From Roseospira marina (GTDB lineage Bacteria; Pseudomonadota; Alphaproteobacteria; Rhodospirillales; Rhodospirillaceae), in the NCBI RefSeq assembly GCF_014197855.1, contig NZ_JACIGJ010000007.1, forward strand, positions 124,001-188,000: DNA of 64,000 nt, given 5' to 3'. The position numbers and the translations under genes are program-made. Under the pieces are notes generated by a model. The model was not told the origin of the DNA, made no database searches, and saw nothing but the letters and a program-made list of their open reading frames with translations. Position 1 is the first letter of the stretch; each line of letters starts with the position of its first letter. Positions 56,030-64,000 of the stretch are shown here, one piece after another.

Positions 56030-56852
56030 TATCCCATCTGATGTTGCATCCGCCGGCCGTCCCGGGAGCCGCCCCCACATCCTGGCCATCGCCAACCAGA
56101 AGGGAGGCGTCGGCAAGACGACCACCGCGATCAACCTCGCCACCGCGCTGGCCGCCACGCGCAAGCGCGTGATGGTCATCGATCTGGACCCCCAAGGCAA
56201 CGCATCGACCGGCTTCGGCATTCCGCACGAAGGCCGCCGCCAGAGCACCTACCGCCTGCTGGCGGGAGAAATCCCCTTGGCGCGCGCCGCCCTGACCACC
56301 GAGGTCCCGGGCCTGACCTTGGTGCCCGCCGGTCCGGATCTGGCGGGCGCGGAGGTGGAGCTGGTGGATTCGGAACGCCGGGAGCACCGCTTGGCCGACG
56401 CGCTGGCCCCGGGGGTCGGGGACGCGGACGTCGACTATATCCTGATCGATTGCCCGCCCGCGCTCGGCCTGCTGACCATCAACGGGTTGGTGGCCGCCCA
56501 CGCGGTGCTGATCCCGCTGCAATGCGAGTTCTTCGCCCTGGAAGGCATCAGCCATCTGACCAAGACCATCGAGCGCGTGCGGGCGCGCTTTAATCCGGGC
56601 TTGACCATCCAGGGGATCGTCCTGACCATGTTCGACCGGCGGAACAACCTGTCCGAGACCGTGGCCGAGGATGTGCGCGGCTATTTCGGCGATAAGGTCT
56701 ACCGCACGGTGATTCCCCGCAATGTGCGGGTGTCGGAAGCGCCCTCGCATGGCAAGCCGGTGCTGCTGTACGACACCAGCTGTGCCGGGTCTAAGGCCTA
56801 CATCCAATTGGCGGGCGAGCTGCTCCGCCAGCACAAGACTTTGGCGGCGTAA
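56010..56852 (+). CDS. parA: Chromosome partitioning ATPase ParA (Soj)
   Basis: A Walker-type ATPase that moves ParB-parS complexes and so segregates the newly replicated origin. The 280-residue protein has the deviant Walker A ILAIANQKGGVGKTTTAINLA (both Lys), RVMVIDLDPQGNASTGFG (Walker A'), and YILIDCPPALGLLTINGL (Walker B). The C-terminal region (FDRRNNLSETVAEDVRGYFG, PRNVRVSEAPSHGKPV) is typical of chromosomal ParA. The short N-terminus, with no DNA-binding domain, marks the chromosomal (Soj-like) type. The GTG start overlaps rsmG by 20 bp; parB follows after 4 bp. Confidence 0.97.
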   Translation: MSSQTPNIPSDVASAGRPGSRPHILAIANQKGGVGKTTTAINLATALAATRKRVMVIDLDPQGNASTGFGIPHEGRRQSTYRLLAGEIPLARAALTTEVPGLTLVPAGPDLAGAEVELVDSERREHRLADALAPGVGDADVDYILIDCPPALGLLTINGLVAAHAVLIPLQCEFFALEGISHLTKTIERVRARFNPGLTIQGIVLTMFDRRNNLSETVAEDVRGYFGDKVYRTVIPRNVRVSEAPSHGKPVLLYDTSCAGSKAYIQLAGELLRQHKTLAA

Positions 56853-56856
56853 CCCG

Positions 56857-57888
56857 ATGGCGAAACGACAGACCCTGGGGCGCGGCCTGTCCGCCCTGTT
56901 CGGCGAGGACGACGGCCCCGGCGTGGCGCATGATGTGCCGGCCACTCCTTCGGCAGGCCCCCATTCGTCGGGCCCCCATTCGTCGGACCCCCGTTCATCG
57001 GACGACGGGCCGGATGCGGGTGCGCTGGCCGACGGCGAAACCGGGGCGGCCGGGGCACCGGCCGGACGCGGTGTGCGCCTGATCGCCGTTGACCGCCTGG
57101 CCCCCAGCCCCTACCAGCCGCGCCGGACCTTCGACGAGGCCGGCCTGGAGGAACTGGCGGAGAGCGTGCGCGCGCGCGGTGTGTTGCAGCCCCTGTTGGC
57201 GCGCCCGTCGGCGTCGCACCCCGGGCACTTCGAGATCGTCGCCGGCGAACGTCGGTGGCGGGCGGCGCAGCGCGCCGGCCTGCACGAGGTGCCGGTCCTG
57301 ACGCGCGACCTGACCGACCGCGAGACCCTGGAGGTCGCGCTGGTCGAAAACCTCCAGCGTCAGGATCTCAACCCGATCGAAGAGGCGGACGGCTATCGCC
57401 GCCTGATCGAGGAGTTCGAGCACAGCCAGGAGATTCTGGCCGAGGTCGTCGGCAAGAGCCGCAGCCACGTCGCCAACACGCTGCGTCTGCTCCAGTTGCC
57501 CAGCGGAGTGCGGGACATGGTGTCGGAAGGGGCCTTGAGCGCCGGCCACGCCCGCGCCCTGCTGACGCTCGACAATCCGACCGTGTTCGCGGAGGAGGTG
57601 GTCCGCAAGGGCCTGAGCGTGCGCCAGACCGAGGCGCTGGCGCGGCAGGCCGCCAGCCGGCCGGCCCAGACCCGGCCGCGCAAGGCGCGCGGGTCCGGCG
57701 CCGACGCGGCGGACAAGGACGCCGACACCCTGGCGTTGGAGCGCGACCTGGGCGCCCAGCTCGGCATGGCGGTGTCCATCGACCCGAAGCCGAACGGCGG
57801 TGGCGCGGTGACCATCGCGTGGCAGTCGCTGGCCCAGCTCGACGAGATCCTGGCCCGGCTGTCGGCGGGACCCTCGGCGGCCGATTGA
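56857..57888 (+). CDS. parB: Chromosome partitioning protein ParB
   Basis: Binds parS, spreads as a CTP-dependent clamp and stimulates ParA. The 343-residue protein begins AKRQTLGRGLSALFGE (the ParA-contacting N-terminus), then a repeat-bearing acidic linker (about 28-70), the CTP-binding N-domain (SPYQPRRTFDEAGLEELAES, ending with the GERRWRAA motif that binds nucleotide phosphates), the helix-turn-helix (QEILAEVVGKSRSHVANTLRLLQLP), and a C-terminal dimerisation domain. The four parS sites 4 kb upstream are its expected targets. The linker repeat is unusual. Confidence 0.97.
   Translation: MAKRQTLGRGLSALFGEDDGPGVAHDVPATPSAGPHSSGPHSSDPRSSDDGPDAGALADGETGAAGAPAGRGVRLIAVDRLAPSPYQPRRTFDEAGLEELAESVRARGVLQPLLARPSASHPGHFEIVAGERRWRAAQRAGLHEVPVLTRDLTDRETLEVALVENLQRQDLNPIEEADGYRRLIEEFEHSQEILAEVVGKSRSHVANTLRLLQLPSGVRDMVSEGALSAGHARALLTLDNPTVFAEEVVRKGLSVRQTEALARQAASRPAQTRPRKARGSGADAADKDADTLALERDLGAQLGMAVSIDPKPNGGGAVTIAWQSLAQLDEILARLSAGPSAAD
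56956..57000 (+). repeat. 15-bp tandem repeat in the parB linker
   Basis: Two identical copies of GGCCCCCATTCGTCG (56956-56970 and 56971-56985) and one diverged copy (56986-57000), encoding GPHSS GPHSS DPRSS in the acidic linker between the N-terminal ParA-contact peptide and the CTP-binding domain. Confidence 0.85.
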
Positions 57889-58006
57889 GCCCACCGCGAC
57901 CGCTTATCACGGACTGTTCTTCCGAAGGACCGTCCTTCCGTGCCCCACCGGCGCGACCGCGCCGGCGCCGCGAAGCGGCGGAGGCCATAGAGCGGACACG
58001 TCCGGC

Positions 58007-58495
58007 CTATGGCCGATCTGTAAACACGTCCTCGATCGGCACCGTCAGGCTGTCCTTGACCGTCTCCATGACGACGAAGCTGCTGGTTTGCACCAGATGG
58101 GGCAGGGTGGCGATGCGGTCGCCGAGCAGCACGCGGAACGCCCGCACGTCCGCCGTCCGCACCTTCAGCAGATAATCGAATCCCCCGGCGATCATGTAGC
58201 AGCCCTGGATCTCTGGAATCGCCGTCACCGCCCGGTTGAAGGTCGCCAGCGCTTCCGACGTCGTGGCCCCCAGGGTGACCTGCACAAAGGCGAGATGGCC
58301 GACCCCCAGACGGTCCGGGTCCAGGACGGCGGTGTAGCCGGTGATGTAGCCCGTCTCGGCCAGACGGCGCACCCGATCCAGGCAGGGGGTCTTGCTCAGG
58401 CCGACGCGGCGCGCCACGTCCACCAGCGTCAGGCGGGCGTCGGCCTGCAGCTCCGCCAAAATGCGCCGGTCGATCCGGTCGAGCGTTCGGGTCAC
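58007..58495 (-). CDS. putR: Lrp/AsnC-family regulator, probable PutR
   Basis: A 162-residue Lrp-type regulator: N-terminal winged helix (LDRIDRRILAELQADARLTLVDVARRVGLSKTPCLDRVRRL, about 5-45) and a RAM domain (GHLAFVQVTLGATTSEALATFN to SSFVVMETVKDSLTVPIED). It is divergent from putA, with 207 bp between starts, the usual arrangement of PutR, which activates putA in response to proline. The GTG start at 58495 has a GGAGG site upstream. Naming rests on context plus family. Confidence 0.88.
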   Translation of the reverse strand: MTRTLDRIDRRILAELQADARLTLVDVARRVGLSKTPCLDRVRRLAETGYITGYTAVLDPDRLGVGHLAFVQVTLGATTSEALATFNRAVTAIPEIQGCYMIAGGFDYLLKVRTADVRAFRVLLGDRIATLPHLVQTSSFVVMETVKDSLTVPIEDVFTDRP

Positions 58496-58702
58496 GGGCC
58501 GCGCCTCCGTCCAGACGATCAGGATCGCTCAGCATGGCAGACGATCCGTCTGTCCGCGAGGTAAATTTCAGTCCCAAAGACGGCTTCGGACCCGCTAGGG
58601 TAGACGTCTGGACGCCGATGCCCGAGACCTCGAGGCTCCACATTGGGCGTCCACCCCACAACACGGTACCCGCCGCCAGATCGCCCGCAGGAGGATCGCG
58701 CC
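58496..58702. promoter_or_regulatory. putR-putA divergent control region
   Basis: A 207-bp region between the divergent starts, presumably holding both promoters and Lrp-type sites. It includes an AT-richer block near 58560-58575. putA has a GGAGGATC-type ribosome site. No individual operator could be defined. Confidence 0.5.
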
Positions 58703-61700
58703 ATGGAGCCCGCCAAAGTCGCCGCCGCCCCTGATCCCTCGACCGTCTGGTCGGACGCCCGCGCGGCCCTGCGCGCGGCCACACGGCTGACCGACGAGAC
58801 CGCGACGGTCCGCGGTCTGGCCGACGTCGCGCGCCTTGACCCCGGCGCCCAAGGCCGGGTGACGGCCGAGGCCCGCGCCCTGGTCCAGACCCTGCGCGAC
58901 GAGCACACGCCGGGCCTGATGGAATCGCTGCTGGCCGAATACGGGCTGAGCAATCAGGAAGGCGTGGCGCTGATGTGCCTGGCCGAGGCTCTGCTGCGCG
59001 TGCCCGACACCCGCAGCATCGACGCCCTGATCCGCGACAAGCTGGCCCCGGCGGCCTGGAGTCGCCACCTGGGACAATCGCAGTCCGCGCTGGTGAACGC
59101 CTCCACCTGGGGGCTGATGCTGACCGGCCGGGTGTTGCGCGAGGGCGGCGCGGGCTGGGACGTGCTGGAAACGGTGCGCGGCTCCGTGCGGCGCCTGGGC
59201 GAGCCGGTCATCCGCCGGGCCGTGGGCGAGGCCATGAAGCGCATGGGCCGCCAGTTCGTGTTGGGCCGCGACATCGACGCGGCGATGGAGCGCGCGCGGA
59301 CGTTGGAAGCCAAGGGCTACACCTACTCCTACGACATGCTGGGCGAGGCGGCCCGCACCGCCGCCGACGCGCGGCGTTATTTCGACAGCTATGCCCGCGC
59401 CATCGCGGCCATTGCGGGCGCGGCGGGTTCGCCGGACGTTGTGCGCAACCCGGGCATCTCCATCAAGCTGTCGTCGCTCCATCCCCGGTACGAACCCCAA
59501 CAGGCGGCGCGCTGCGTGCCGGCGCTGGTCGAGCGCGTGCGGCGCCTGAGCGCCCAGGCCAAGGCCGCCACCATCGGCCTGACCATCGACGCCGAGGAGC
59601 AGGAGCGCCTCGACCTGTCGCTGGATGTGATCGAGGGCGTGCTGTCCGACCCCGCCCTGGCCGGCTGGGACGGCTTCGGCGTCGTGGTGCAGAGCTATGG
59701 GCCCCGCAGCGGGGCGATGATCGACGCCCTGATCGCGCTCGCCGACCGGCTGGACCGGCGCATTACGGTGCGGCTGGTCAAGGGGGCCTATTGGGACGCG
59801 GAGATCAAGCGCGCGCAGGTGCTGGGGCTCGAGGCGTACCCCGTGTTCACCCGCAAGGTGTCCACGGACGTGTCCTATGTGGCCGGGGCGAAGCGCTTGC
59901 TGGCGCGCACGGACCGCGTCTTTCCGCAGTTCGCCACCCACAACGCCCGAACGCTGGCGACCGTGCTGGAGTTGGCCGGGCCGGATGCCCGGTTCGAGGT
60001 CCAGCGCCTGCACGGCATGGGGGAAGCCCTGCACGAGCAGGTGCGGGTGCGACACGGCCGGCCGTGCCGCATCTACGCGCCGGTGGGCGTGCATGAGGAC
60101 CTGTTGGCGTATCTGGTCCGCCGCATTCTGGAGAACGGCGCCAACAGCAGCTTCGTCAACCAGATCCTCGATACGAGCATCCCGGTGGATACCTTGGTTC
60201 GCGATCCGGTGGCGATGGTGGATCGGCTCGACCCGGTGCCGCATCCGTCGATCCCGGCGCCCCCGGCGCTGTATGGGGCCGAACGGCGCAACAGCCGGGG
60301 CTTGGATCTGACCGACCCGGAGGCCGTGGCGGCGCTGGAGGCGGCGCGCGCCCCGTTCCGCCCGCCCTACACCTGGGAGGCCCGACCGCGCATCGGCGCC
60401 GGGGTGTTCGACGGCCCGACCCGGACGGTGACCAACCCGGCCCGCCCGTCGGAAACGGTGGGCACGGTGGTGGAGGCCGGGCCCGATCTGGCCGGACTGG
60501 CGGTCGACGGCGCCCTGGCGGCGCTGCCGGACTGGTCCGCGCGGCCGGTGGCGGAGCGCGCGGCCTGCCTGGAACGCGCCGCCGACCTGTACGAGGCCCA
60601 TATGCCGGAGCTGATGGCTCTGGCGACGCGCGAGGCGGGCAAGACGCCGCTCGACGGCGTGGGTGAGGTGCGGGAGGCCGTGGACTTCCTGCGCTACTAC
60701 GCGGCTCAGGCACGGGCGCTGCCGCAGGACCGCGCCGCGCGCGGTGTGTTCGTGTGCATCTCGCCCTGGAACTTCCCGCTGGCCATCTTTACCGGACAGA
60801 TCGCCGCCGCCCTGGTCACCGGCAACACGGTGATCGCCAAGCCGGCCGAACAGACGGCGCTGATGGCGGCCCGCGCGGTCGATCTGCTGCGCGAGGCCGG
60901 TGTGCCGCCGGACGTGTTGGCCCTGCTGCCCGGCGACGGCGCGGTGGTCGGCGGCGCCCTGACGGCCGATCCGCGCGTCGGGGGGGTATGCTTCACCGGC
61001 TCGCTGGAGACCGCGCGCGCCATCCAGACCACGCTGGCCCGCACCGGCAACGCCGCCGCGCCCCTGATCGCCGAGACCGGCGGCCTCAACGCCATGATCG
61101 TGGACTCCACGGCGCTGCCGGAGCAGGCGGTGCGCGACATCCTCGCCAGCGCGTTCCAGAGCGCCGGGCAGCGCTGTTCGGCGCTGCGCGTGCTCTGTTT
61201 GCAGGAGGACATCGCGGCGCGCACCCTGACTATGCTGAAAGGGGCCATGGACCTGCTGGCCGTGGGCGACCCCTGGTCGCTGGCGACCGACGTCGGGCCG
61301 GTGATCGACGCCGAGGCCAAGGCCGGGATCGACGCCCATGTGGCGGCGCTGGAGGCGGAGGGCCACCTGATCCACCGCACACGGGTGCCGGACGACGCCG
61401 ACGGGCATGTGGTGGCACCGGTGGCGCTGCATCTGGACCGGTTGGAGGACCTGACGCGCGAGGTGTTCGGCCCCGTTCTGCATGTGGTCACGTGGTCGGT
61501 GGACGGATCCGGCGGGAAAGCCGGGCCGGACGAGGGCCTGGCGGAGCTGGTGCGGCGGATCAACGCCCTCGGCTACGGCCTGACGCTCGGCCTGCATAGC
61601 CGGATCGAGGCCCGGGTGCGGCGGGTGACGGAATCGGCCCACATCGGCAACCAGTACGTCAACCGCAACCAGATCGGCGCCATCGTGGGTGTGCAGCCGT

Positions 61701-62494
61701 TCGGGGGCGAGGGCCTGTCGGGCACCGGTCCGAAGGCGGGCGGTCCGCACTATCTGATGCGCTTCACCCGCGCGGCCGGTGCTCTGACCGCACCGCGGTC
61801 GGAGCCGGTTCTGGCGCAGGGCACGGAATCGGCCGATGTGCTGGCCGGCGCGTTGGCGGCCTGCGCCCAGGCGGCCGTGGGCTGGGCCACGCGGACGGAT
61901 CGGGCGGCGCGGCTGGCGCCGGTGGTGGAGCGGCTGGCGGCGGAGGACGCCGAGCTGGCGGCGGCGGCGCGGGCCGGTCTGGCGGCGGCCGCACGGCTGG
62001 AGCCGGGGCCGGTGACGCTTCCGGGGCCGACGGGGGAGTCGAACCAGCTTTCGCTGTCTCCGCGCGGTGCGGTGCTCTGCCTGGGCGATGGATCCGACGC
62101 CGCCGCGCCGGCGGTCCAACAGGCGGTGTGTGCCCTGGCCTGCGGATGCGCGGTGGTCGGACCGTTGGCACCGCTGCGGCCGTTGCGGGCCGCGCTGCGG
62201 GGGGTCGATGCCCCGCTGGCGACGCTCGATGGCTGGCCGGCGCCCGAGGCGCTGGGCGCGCGCGGTGGGCCCGAGCACGCGGCGCTGGCGGGGGTCGCCT
62301 TGACCGGCGCGACGGCGGAAAGCGCCCGGGCGGTCCGCGCGGCCCTGGCGGAGCGGGCGGGCCCCTTGGTGCCGCTCTCCGACGATCCGGATGACGCTGC
62401 CCTGTTCGTGCACGAGCGCGCGCTCAGCATCGACACCACGGCGTCGGGCGGCAACGCCAGCCTGTTGGCCCAGGTGGGGGCGCCCACCGAATAG
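58703..62494 (+). CDS. putA: Bifunctional proline dehydrogenase / delta-1-pyrroline-5-carboxylate dehydrogenase PutA
   Basis: Oxidises proline to glutamate in two coupled steps, FAD- then NAD-dependent. The 1263-residue protein has an N-terminal helical region (1-120), the PRODH barrel (about 130-460; KGAYWDAEIKRAQVLGLEAYPVFTRK near 358), then the aldehyde dehydrogenase domain (about 520-1010; catalytic Glu near 789 in LIAETGGLNAMIVDS and Cys near 823 in SAGQRCSALRVLCLQ), and a C-terminal extension of about 200 residues. It lacks an N-terminal ribbon-helix-helix DNA-binding domain, so regulation is left to PutR. The last residues (VGAPTE) lie within the first copy of a 24-bp tandem repeat, which also carries the stop codon. 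Confidence 0.97.
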   Translation: MEPAKVAAAPDPSTVWSDARAALRAATRLTDETATVRGLADVARLDPGAQGRVTAEARALVQTLRDEHTPGLMESLLAEYGLSNQEGVALMCLAEALLRVPDTRSIDALIRDKLAPAAWSRHLGQSQSALVNASTWGLMLTGRVLREGGAGWDVLETVRGSVRRLGEPVIRRAVGEAMKRMGRQFVLGRDIDAAMERARTLEAKGYTYSYDMLGEAARTAADARRYFDSYARAIAAIAGAAGSPDVVRNPGISIKLSSLHPRYEPQQAARCVPALVERVRRLSAQAKAATIGLTIDAEEQERLDLSLDVIEGVLSDPALAGWDGFGVVVQSYGPRSGAMIDALIALADRLDRRITVRLVKGAYWDAEIKRAQVLGLEAYPVFTRKVSTDVSYVAGAKRLLARTDRVFPQFATHNARTLATVLELAGPDARFEVQRLHGMGEALHEQVRVRHGRPCRIYAPVGVHEDLLAYLVRRILENGANSSFVNQILDTSIPVDTLVRDPVAMVDRLDPVPHPSIPAPPALYGAERRNSRGLDLTDPEAVAALEAARAPFRPPYTWEARPRIGAGVFDGPTRTVTNPARPSETVGTVVEAGPDLAGLAVDGALAALPDWSARPVAERAACLERAADLYEAHMPELMALATREAGKTPLDGVGEVREAVDFLRYYAAQARALPQDRAARGVFVCISPWNFPLAIFTGQIAAALVTGNTVIAKPAEQTALMAARAVDLLREAGVPPDVLALLPGDGAVVGGALTADPRVGGVCFTGSLETARAIQTTLARTGNAAAPLIAETGGLNAMIVDSTALPEQAVRDILASAFQSAGQRCSALRVLCLQEDIAARTLTMLKGAMDLLAVGDPWSLATDVGPVIDAEAKAGIDAHVAALEAEGHLIHRTRVPDDADGHVVAPVALHLDRLEDLTREVFGPVLHVVTWSVDGSGGKAGPDEGLAELVRRINALGYGLTLGLHSRIEARVRRVTESAHIGNQYVNRNQIGAIVGVQPFGGEGLSGTGPKAGGPHYLMRFTRAAGALTAPRSEPVLAQGTESADVLAGALAACAQAAVGWATRTDRAARLAPVVERLAAEDAELAAAARAGLAAAARLEPGPVTLPGPTGESNQLSLSPRGAVLCLGDGSDAAAPAVQQAVCALACGCAVVGPLAPLRPLRAALRGVDAPLATLDGWPAPEALGARGGPEHAALAGVALTGATAESARAVRAALAERAGPLVPLSDDPDDAALFVHERALSIDTTASGGNASLLAQVGAPTE

Positions 62495-62536
62495 GGCATG
62501 GGGGCGCCCACCGAATAGGGCATGGGGGCGCCCACC
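62475..62536. repeat. 24-bp tandem repeat spanning the putA stop codon
   Basis: Two identical 24-bp copies (62475-62498, 62499-62522) and a partial third (62523-62536), core GGGGGCGCCCACCGAATA. Each copy contains the palindrome GGGCGCCC. Weaker copies, such as GGGGGCCCGTCGAATA and GGGGGTCCCGCCCAATA, continue to about 62612. The first copy encodes the end of PutA and its TAG stop; the rest are non-coding. Confidence 0.88.
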
Positions 62537-62600
62537 TAGGAAAGGCGCGGGGGGCCCGTCGAATAAAAGAGGCGGGCGCGCCCTAAATACTCAGGGGGTC

Positions 62601-62632
62601 CCGCCCAATAGGACGTGGGCGGACGCTTTTTT
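62601..62632 (+). terminator. Probable Rho-independent terminator after putA
   Basis: Stem CCGCCCA (62601-62607) with TGGGCGG (62616-62622) and an 8-base loop, followed by ACGC and a T6 tract (62627-62632), about 110 bp after the putA stop. Confidence 0.65.
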
Positions 62633-62724
62633 AGATTCTTTTCAATTTCAGGAAGGGCCCGGCCCGGCTACCATGCCATAAAAGACCCAGCGATGGGGTC
62701 TGGAATGGGGCAGGGGAGACGGCG

Positions 62725-63600
62725 ATGGGGCTGGGACTGAAATTCAATCTGGTGCTGGCGGGGGCCTTTGCGGTCGGTCTGGCGGTCGCGGGTGTGTTTT
62801 CCTATCAAATCCTTCAGGACAACGCGCGCGAGGAAGTCCTCGCCAAGGCGCGCCTGATGATGGCCAACGCGCTGGCGGTCCGGAACTACACCACCAGCGA
62901 GATCCGGCCGCTGCTGAACGCCGGCACCAGCAACGACGTCTTTCTTCCCCATATCGTGCCCTCGTTCGCGGCCCAGACGAACTTTCGCATGATGGCGGAG
63001 TCCTATCCGAACTACGCCTACAAGGAGGCGGCGCTCAACCCGACCAACCCGACGGACCGCGCCACCGACTGGGAGGCGGATATCATCAACGCCTTCCGGC
63101 GCAGCGATGGCCTGTCGGAACTGGTGACCGTGCGTGAAAGTCCGACCGGGCAGACCCTGGTTCTCGCGCGTCCGCTGGTGGTCAGCGACGAAAGCTGTCT
63201 GACCTGCCACAGCGCGGTCGATCAGGCGCCGGAGGCCATGCTGGCGCTGTACGGGCCGGGCAACGGCTTCGGCTGGCAGTTGAACGAGACCATCGGCGCC
63301 CAGGTGGTCAGCGTGCCGATGTCGGTGCCGCTGGACCGGGCCTGGACCACCTTCCTGGTGTTCATCGGCACTTTGGCGGCTGTGTTCGTGGCCATTGCGC
63401 TGGTGCTGAACGTGCTGCTGTCCGCGATGGTCATCCGGCCCGTGGTGCGGATCGCCCGCACGGCCAGCGACGTCAGCCTGGGCAACATGGACGTGCCCGA
63501 GGTGACGATCGACAGCAAGGACGAGATCGGGGCGCTGTCGGCGGCGTTCAACCGCATGCGGCGCAGTCTGGAGACGGCGCTGCGCATGCTGAACGACTAG
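62725..63600 (+). CDS. Tll0287-like (DUF3365) CxxCH sensor with HAMP domain
   Basis: A 291-residue inner-membrane protein: TM1 (about 7-29), a periplasmic Tll0287-like domain (about 30-200) with the c-type heme motif CLTCH (Cys158, Cys161, His162), TM2 (about 210-235) and a cytoplasmic HAMP linker (about 236-288, VRIARTASDVSLGNMDVPEV then DEIGALSAAFNRMRRSLE), after which the protein stops. No kinase, cyclase or methyl-accepting domain follows, so it must act through a partner. The next gene, 78 bp downstream, is a Ser/Thr kinase, a likely candidate. The heme suggests redox, oxygen or NO sensing. Start chosen from family N-terminus. Confidence 0.85.
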   Translation: MGLGLKFNLVLAGAFAVGLAVAGVFSYQILQDNAREEVLAKARLMMANALAVRNYTTSEIRPLLNAGTSNDVFLPHIVPSFAAQTNFRMMAESYPNYAYKEAALNPTNPTDRATDWEADIINAFRRSDGLSELVTVRESPTGQTLVLARPLVVSDESCLTCHSAVDQAPEAMLALYGPGNGFGWQLNETIGAQVVSVPMSVPLDRAWTTFLVFIGTLAAVFVAIALVLNVLLSAMVIRPVVRIARTASDVSLGNMDVPEVTIDSKDEIGALSAAFNRMRRSLETALRMLND

Positions 63601-63678
63601 CGCGCCGCCTGCGCGGTCCGGGACCGGATCGCGCGGGATTTTCTCTCGGACAGCCAGGACGGCGAGGATCGCGGGACC

Positions 63679-64000
63679 GTGACAGATGATCAGGACATCG
63701 GAGCGGGGGGGCGGACCGACCCCGCATGTCCGGCGCGCATCGGACGCTATCGTGTGGACGGCGAGCTCGGCCGGGGGGCTATGGGCGTCGTCTACCAGGG
63801 CTTTGACGAGACCATCGACCGGCCGGTGGCGCTCAAGACGGTGCGGGCGGATTTGCTCGACACCGACGACGGCGTGGATTGGCTGGAACGCTTCCGGCAG
63901 GAGGCCCGCGCCGCCGCGCGCTGTTCCCACGCCAACATCGTCACCGTCTATGAATACGGCGAGGACGCAGGCCTGACCTTCATCGCGATGGAATATGTGC
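63679..64000 (+). CDS. Serine/threonine protein kinase (3' truncated by window end)
   Basis: A Hanks-type kinase, of which only the first 107 residues are visible. After a 22-residue N-terminus come GRYRVDGELGRGAMGVVYQGF (glycine-rich ATP loop), VALKTVRADLL (catalytic-pocket Lys), the helix-C segment WLERFRQEARAAARCSHANIVTVYEYG with its Glu, and TFIAMEYV. The GTG at 63679 is preceded by a GAGGA site eleven bases upstream. It probably forms an operon with the Tll0287-like sensor. Confidence 0.9.
   Translation, partial: MTDDQDIGAGGRTDPACPARIGRYRVDGELGRGAMGVVYQGFDETIDRPVALKTVRADLLDTDDGVDWLERFRQEARAAARCSHANIVTVYEYGEDAGLTFIAMEYV

Noticed and set aside
57948-57965. GC palindrome CCGGCGCG-AC-CGCGCCGG between parB and putR as a terminator
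   Set aside because: No T-run on either side, and such palindromes arise easily in sequence this GC-rich; too weak to list.
58595-62413. A 1,272-codon minus-strand open frame opposite putA
   Set aside because: Composition dominated by Arg, Gln, His and Gly, no motif, and entirely antisense to a well-conserved gene: a high-GC frame shadow.

Overview
The window is a 64 kb piece of chromosome from a high-GC alphaproteobacterium, most likely of the order Rhodospirillales. Signs of this are the gene families present (DUF2336, DUF2155, DUF6489, type 2 CtaA, HemJ), the hemE / ppsR-maf-aroE-coaE-dnaQ gene order, parS-mnmG-rsmG-parA-parB, and probable CtrA and CcrM (GANTC) motifs. No plasmid, phage, insertion sequence, CRISPR array, rRNA or tRNA was seen.

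Layout. 1-4.5 kb: glycogen/maltodextrin breakdown (5'-truncated glgX, then malQ). 4.5-8.6 kb, minus strand: a heme A / terminal-oxidase cluster (40-residue membrane protein, DUF420, divergent heme-copper oxidase subunit I, ctaB, ctaA). 8.9-17.5 kb: DUF2189 membrane protein, LysR regulator, AsmA-like protein, accA, and an ATC-hydrolase/M20 amidohydrolase pair. 17.8-20.2 kb: two tandem paralogous porins. 20.5-23.7 kb: DUF2062 protein and RNase R. 23.7-27.7 kb, minus strand: a two-gene ATP citrate lyase with a citrate-synthase-like domain on the larger subunit. 28.0-29.8 kb: an NAD(P)-binding protein and an acyl-ACP thioesterase. 29.8-33.8 kb, minus strand: an orphan C39-like domain, a degenerate EAL-CBS-GGDEF protein and a DUF2336 protein. 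34.1-38.2 kb: a secreted caspase-like multidomain protein behind a CtrA-type box, then a DUF6134-like and a DUF2155 protein. 38.1-41.1 kb: aat, a Dabb protein and an LpoA-like lipoprotein.

The right part is the replication-origin domain. hemE, hemH and hemJ run leftward (44.0-41.2 kb); ppsR, maf, aroE, coaE, dnaQ and tlyA run rightward (44.6-49.1 kb). Between them lies a 588-bp gene-free region with a perfect DnaA box, repeated TCATCCCCA-type 9-mers, an AT-rich stretch and seven GANTC sites in 248 bp. I read this as oriC. About 8 kb to the right, four parS sites (two perfect, two with one mismatch) precede mnmG-rsmG-parA-parB, giving the chromosome-segregation centre. The window ends with putR/putA (proline catabolism), a CxxCH-containing Tll0287-like HAMP sensor and the start of a Ser/Thr kinase.

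Functionally, the window joins central carbon metabolism (citrate cleavage, acetyl-CoA carboxylation, proline and glycogen use), heme and oxidase biogenesis, envelope functions and the replication/segregation hub. All calls come from reading the sequence; no homology search was run.
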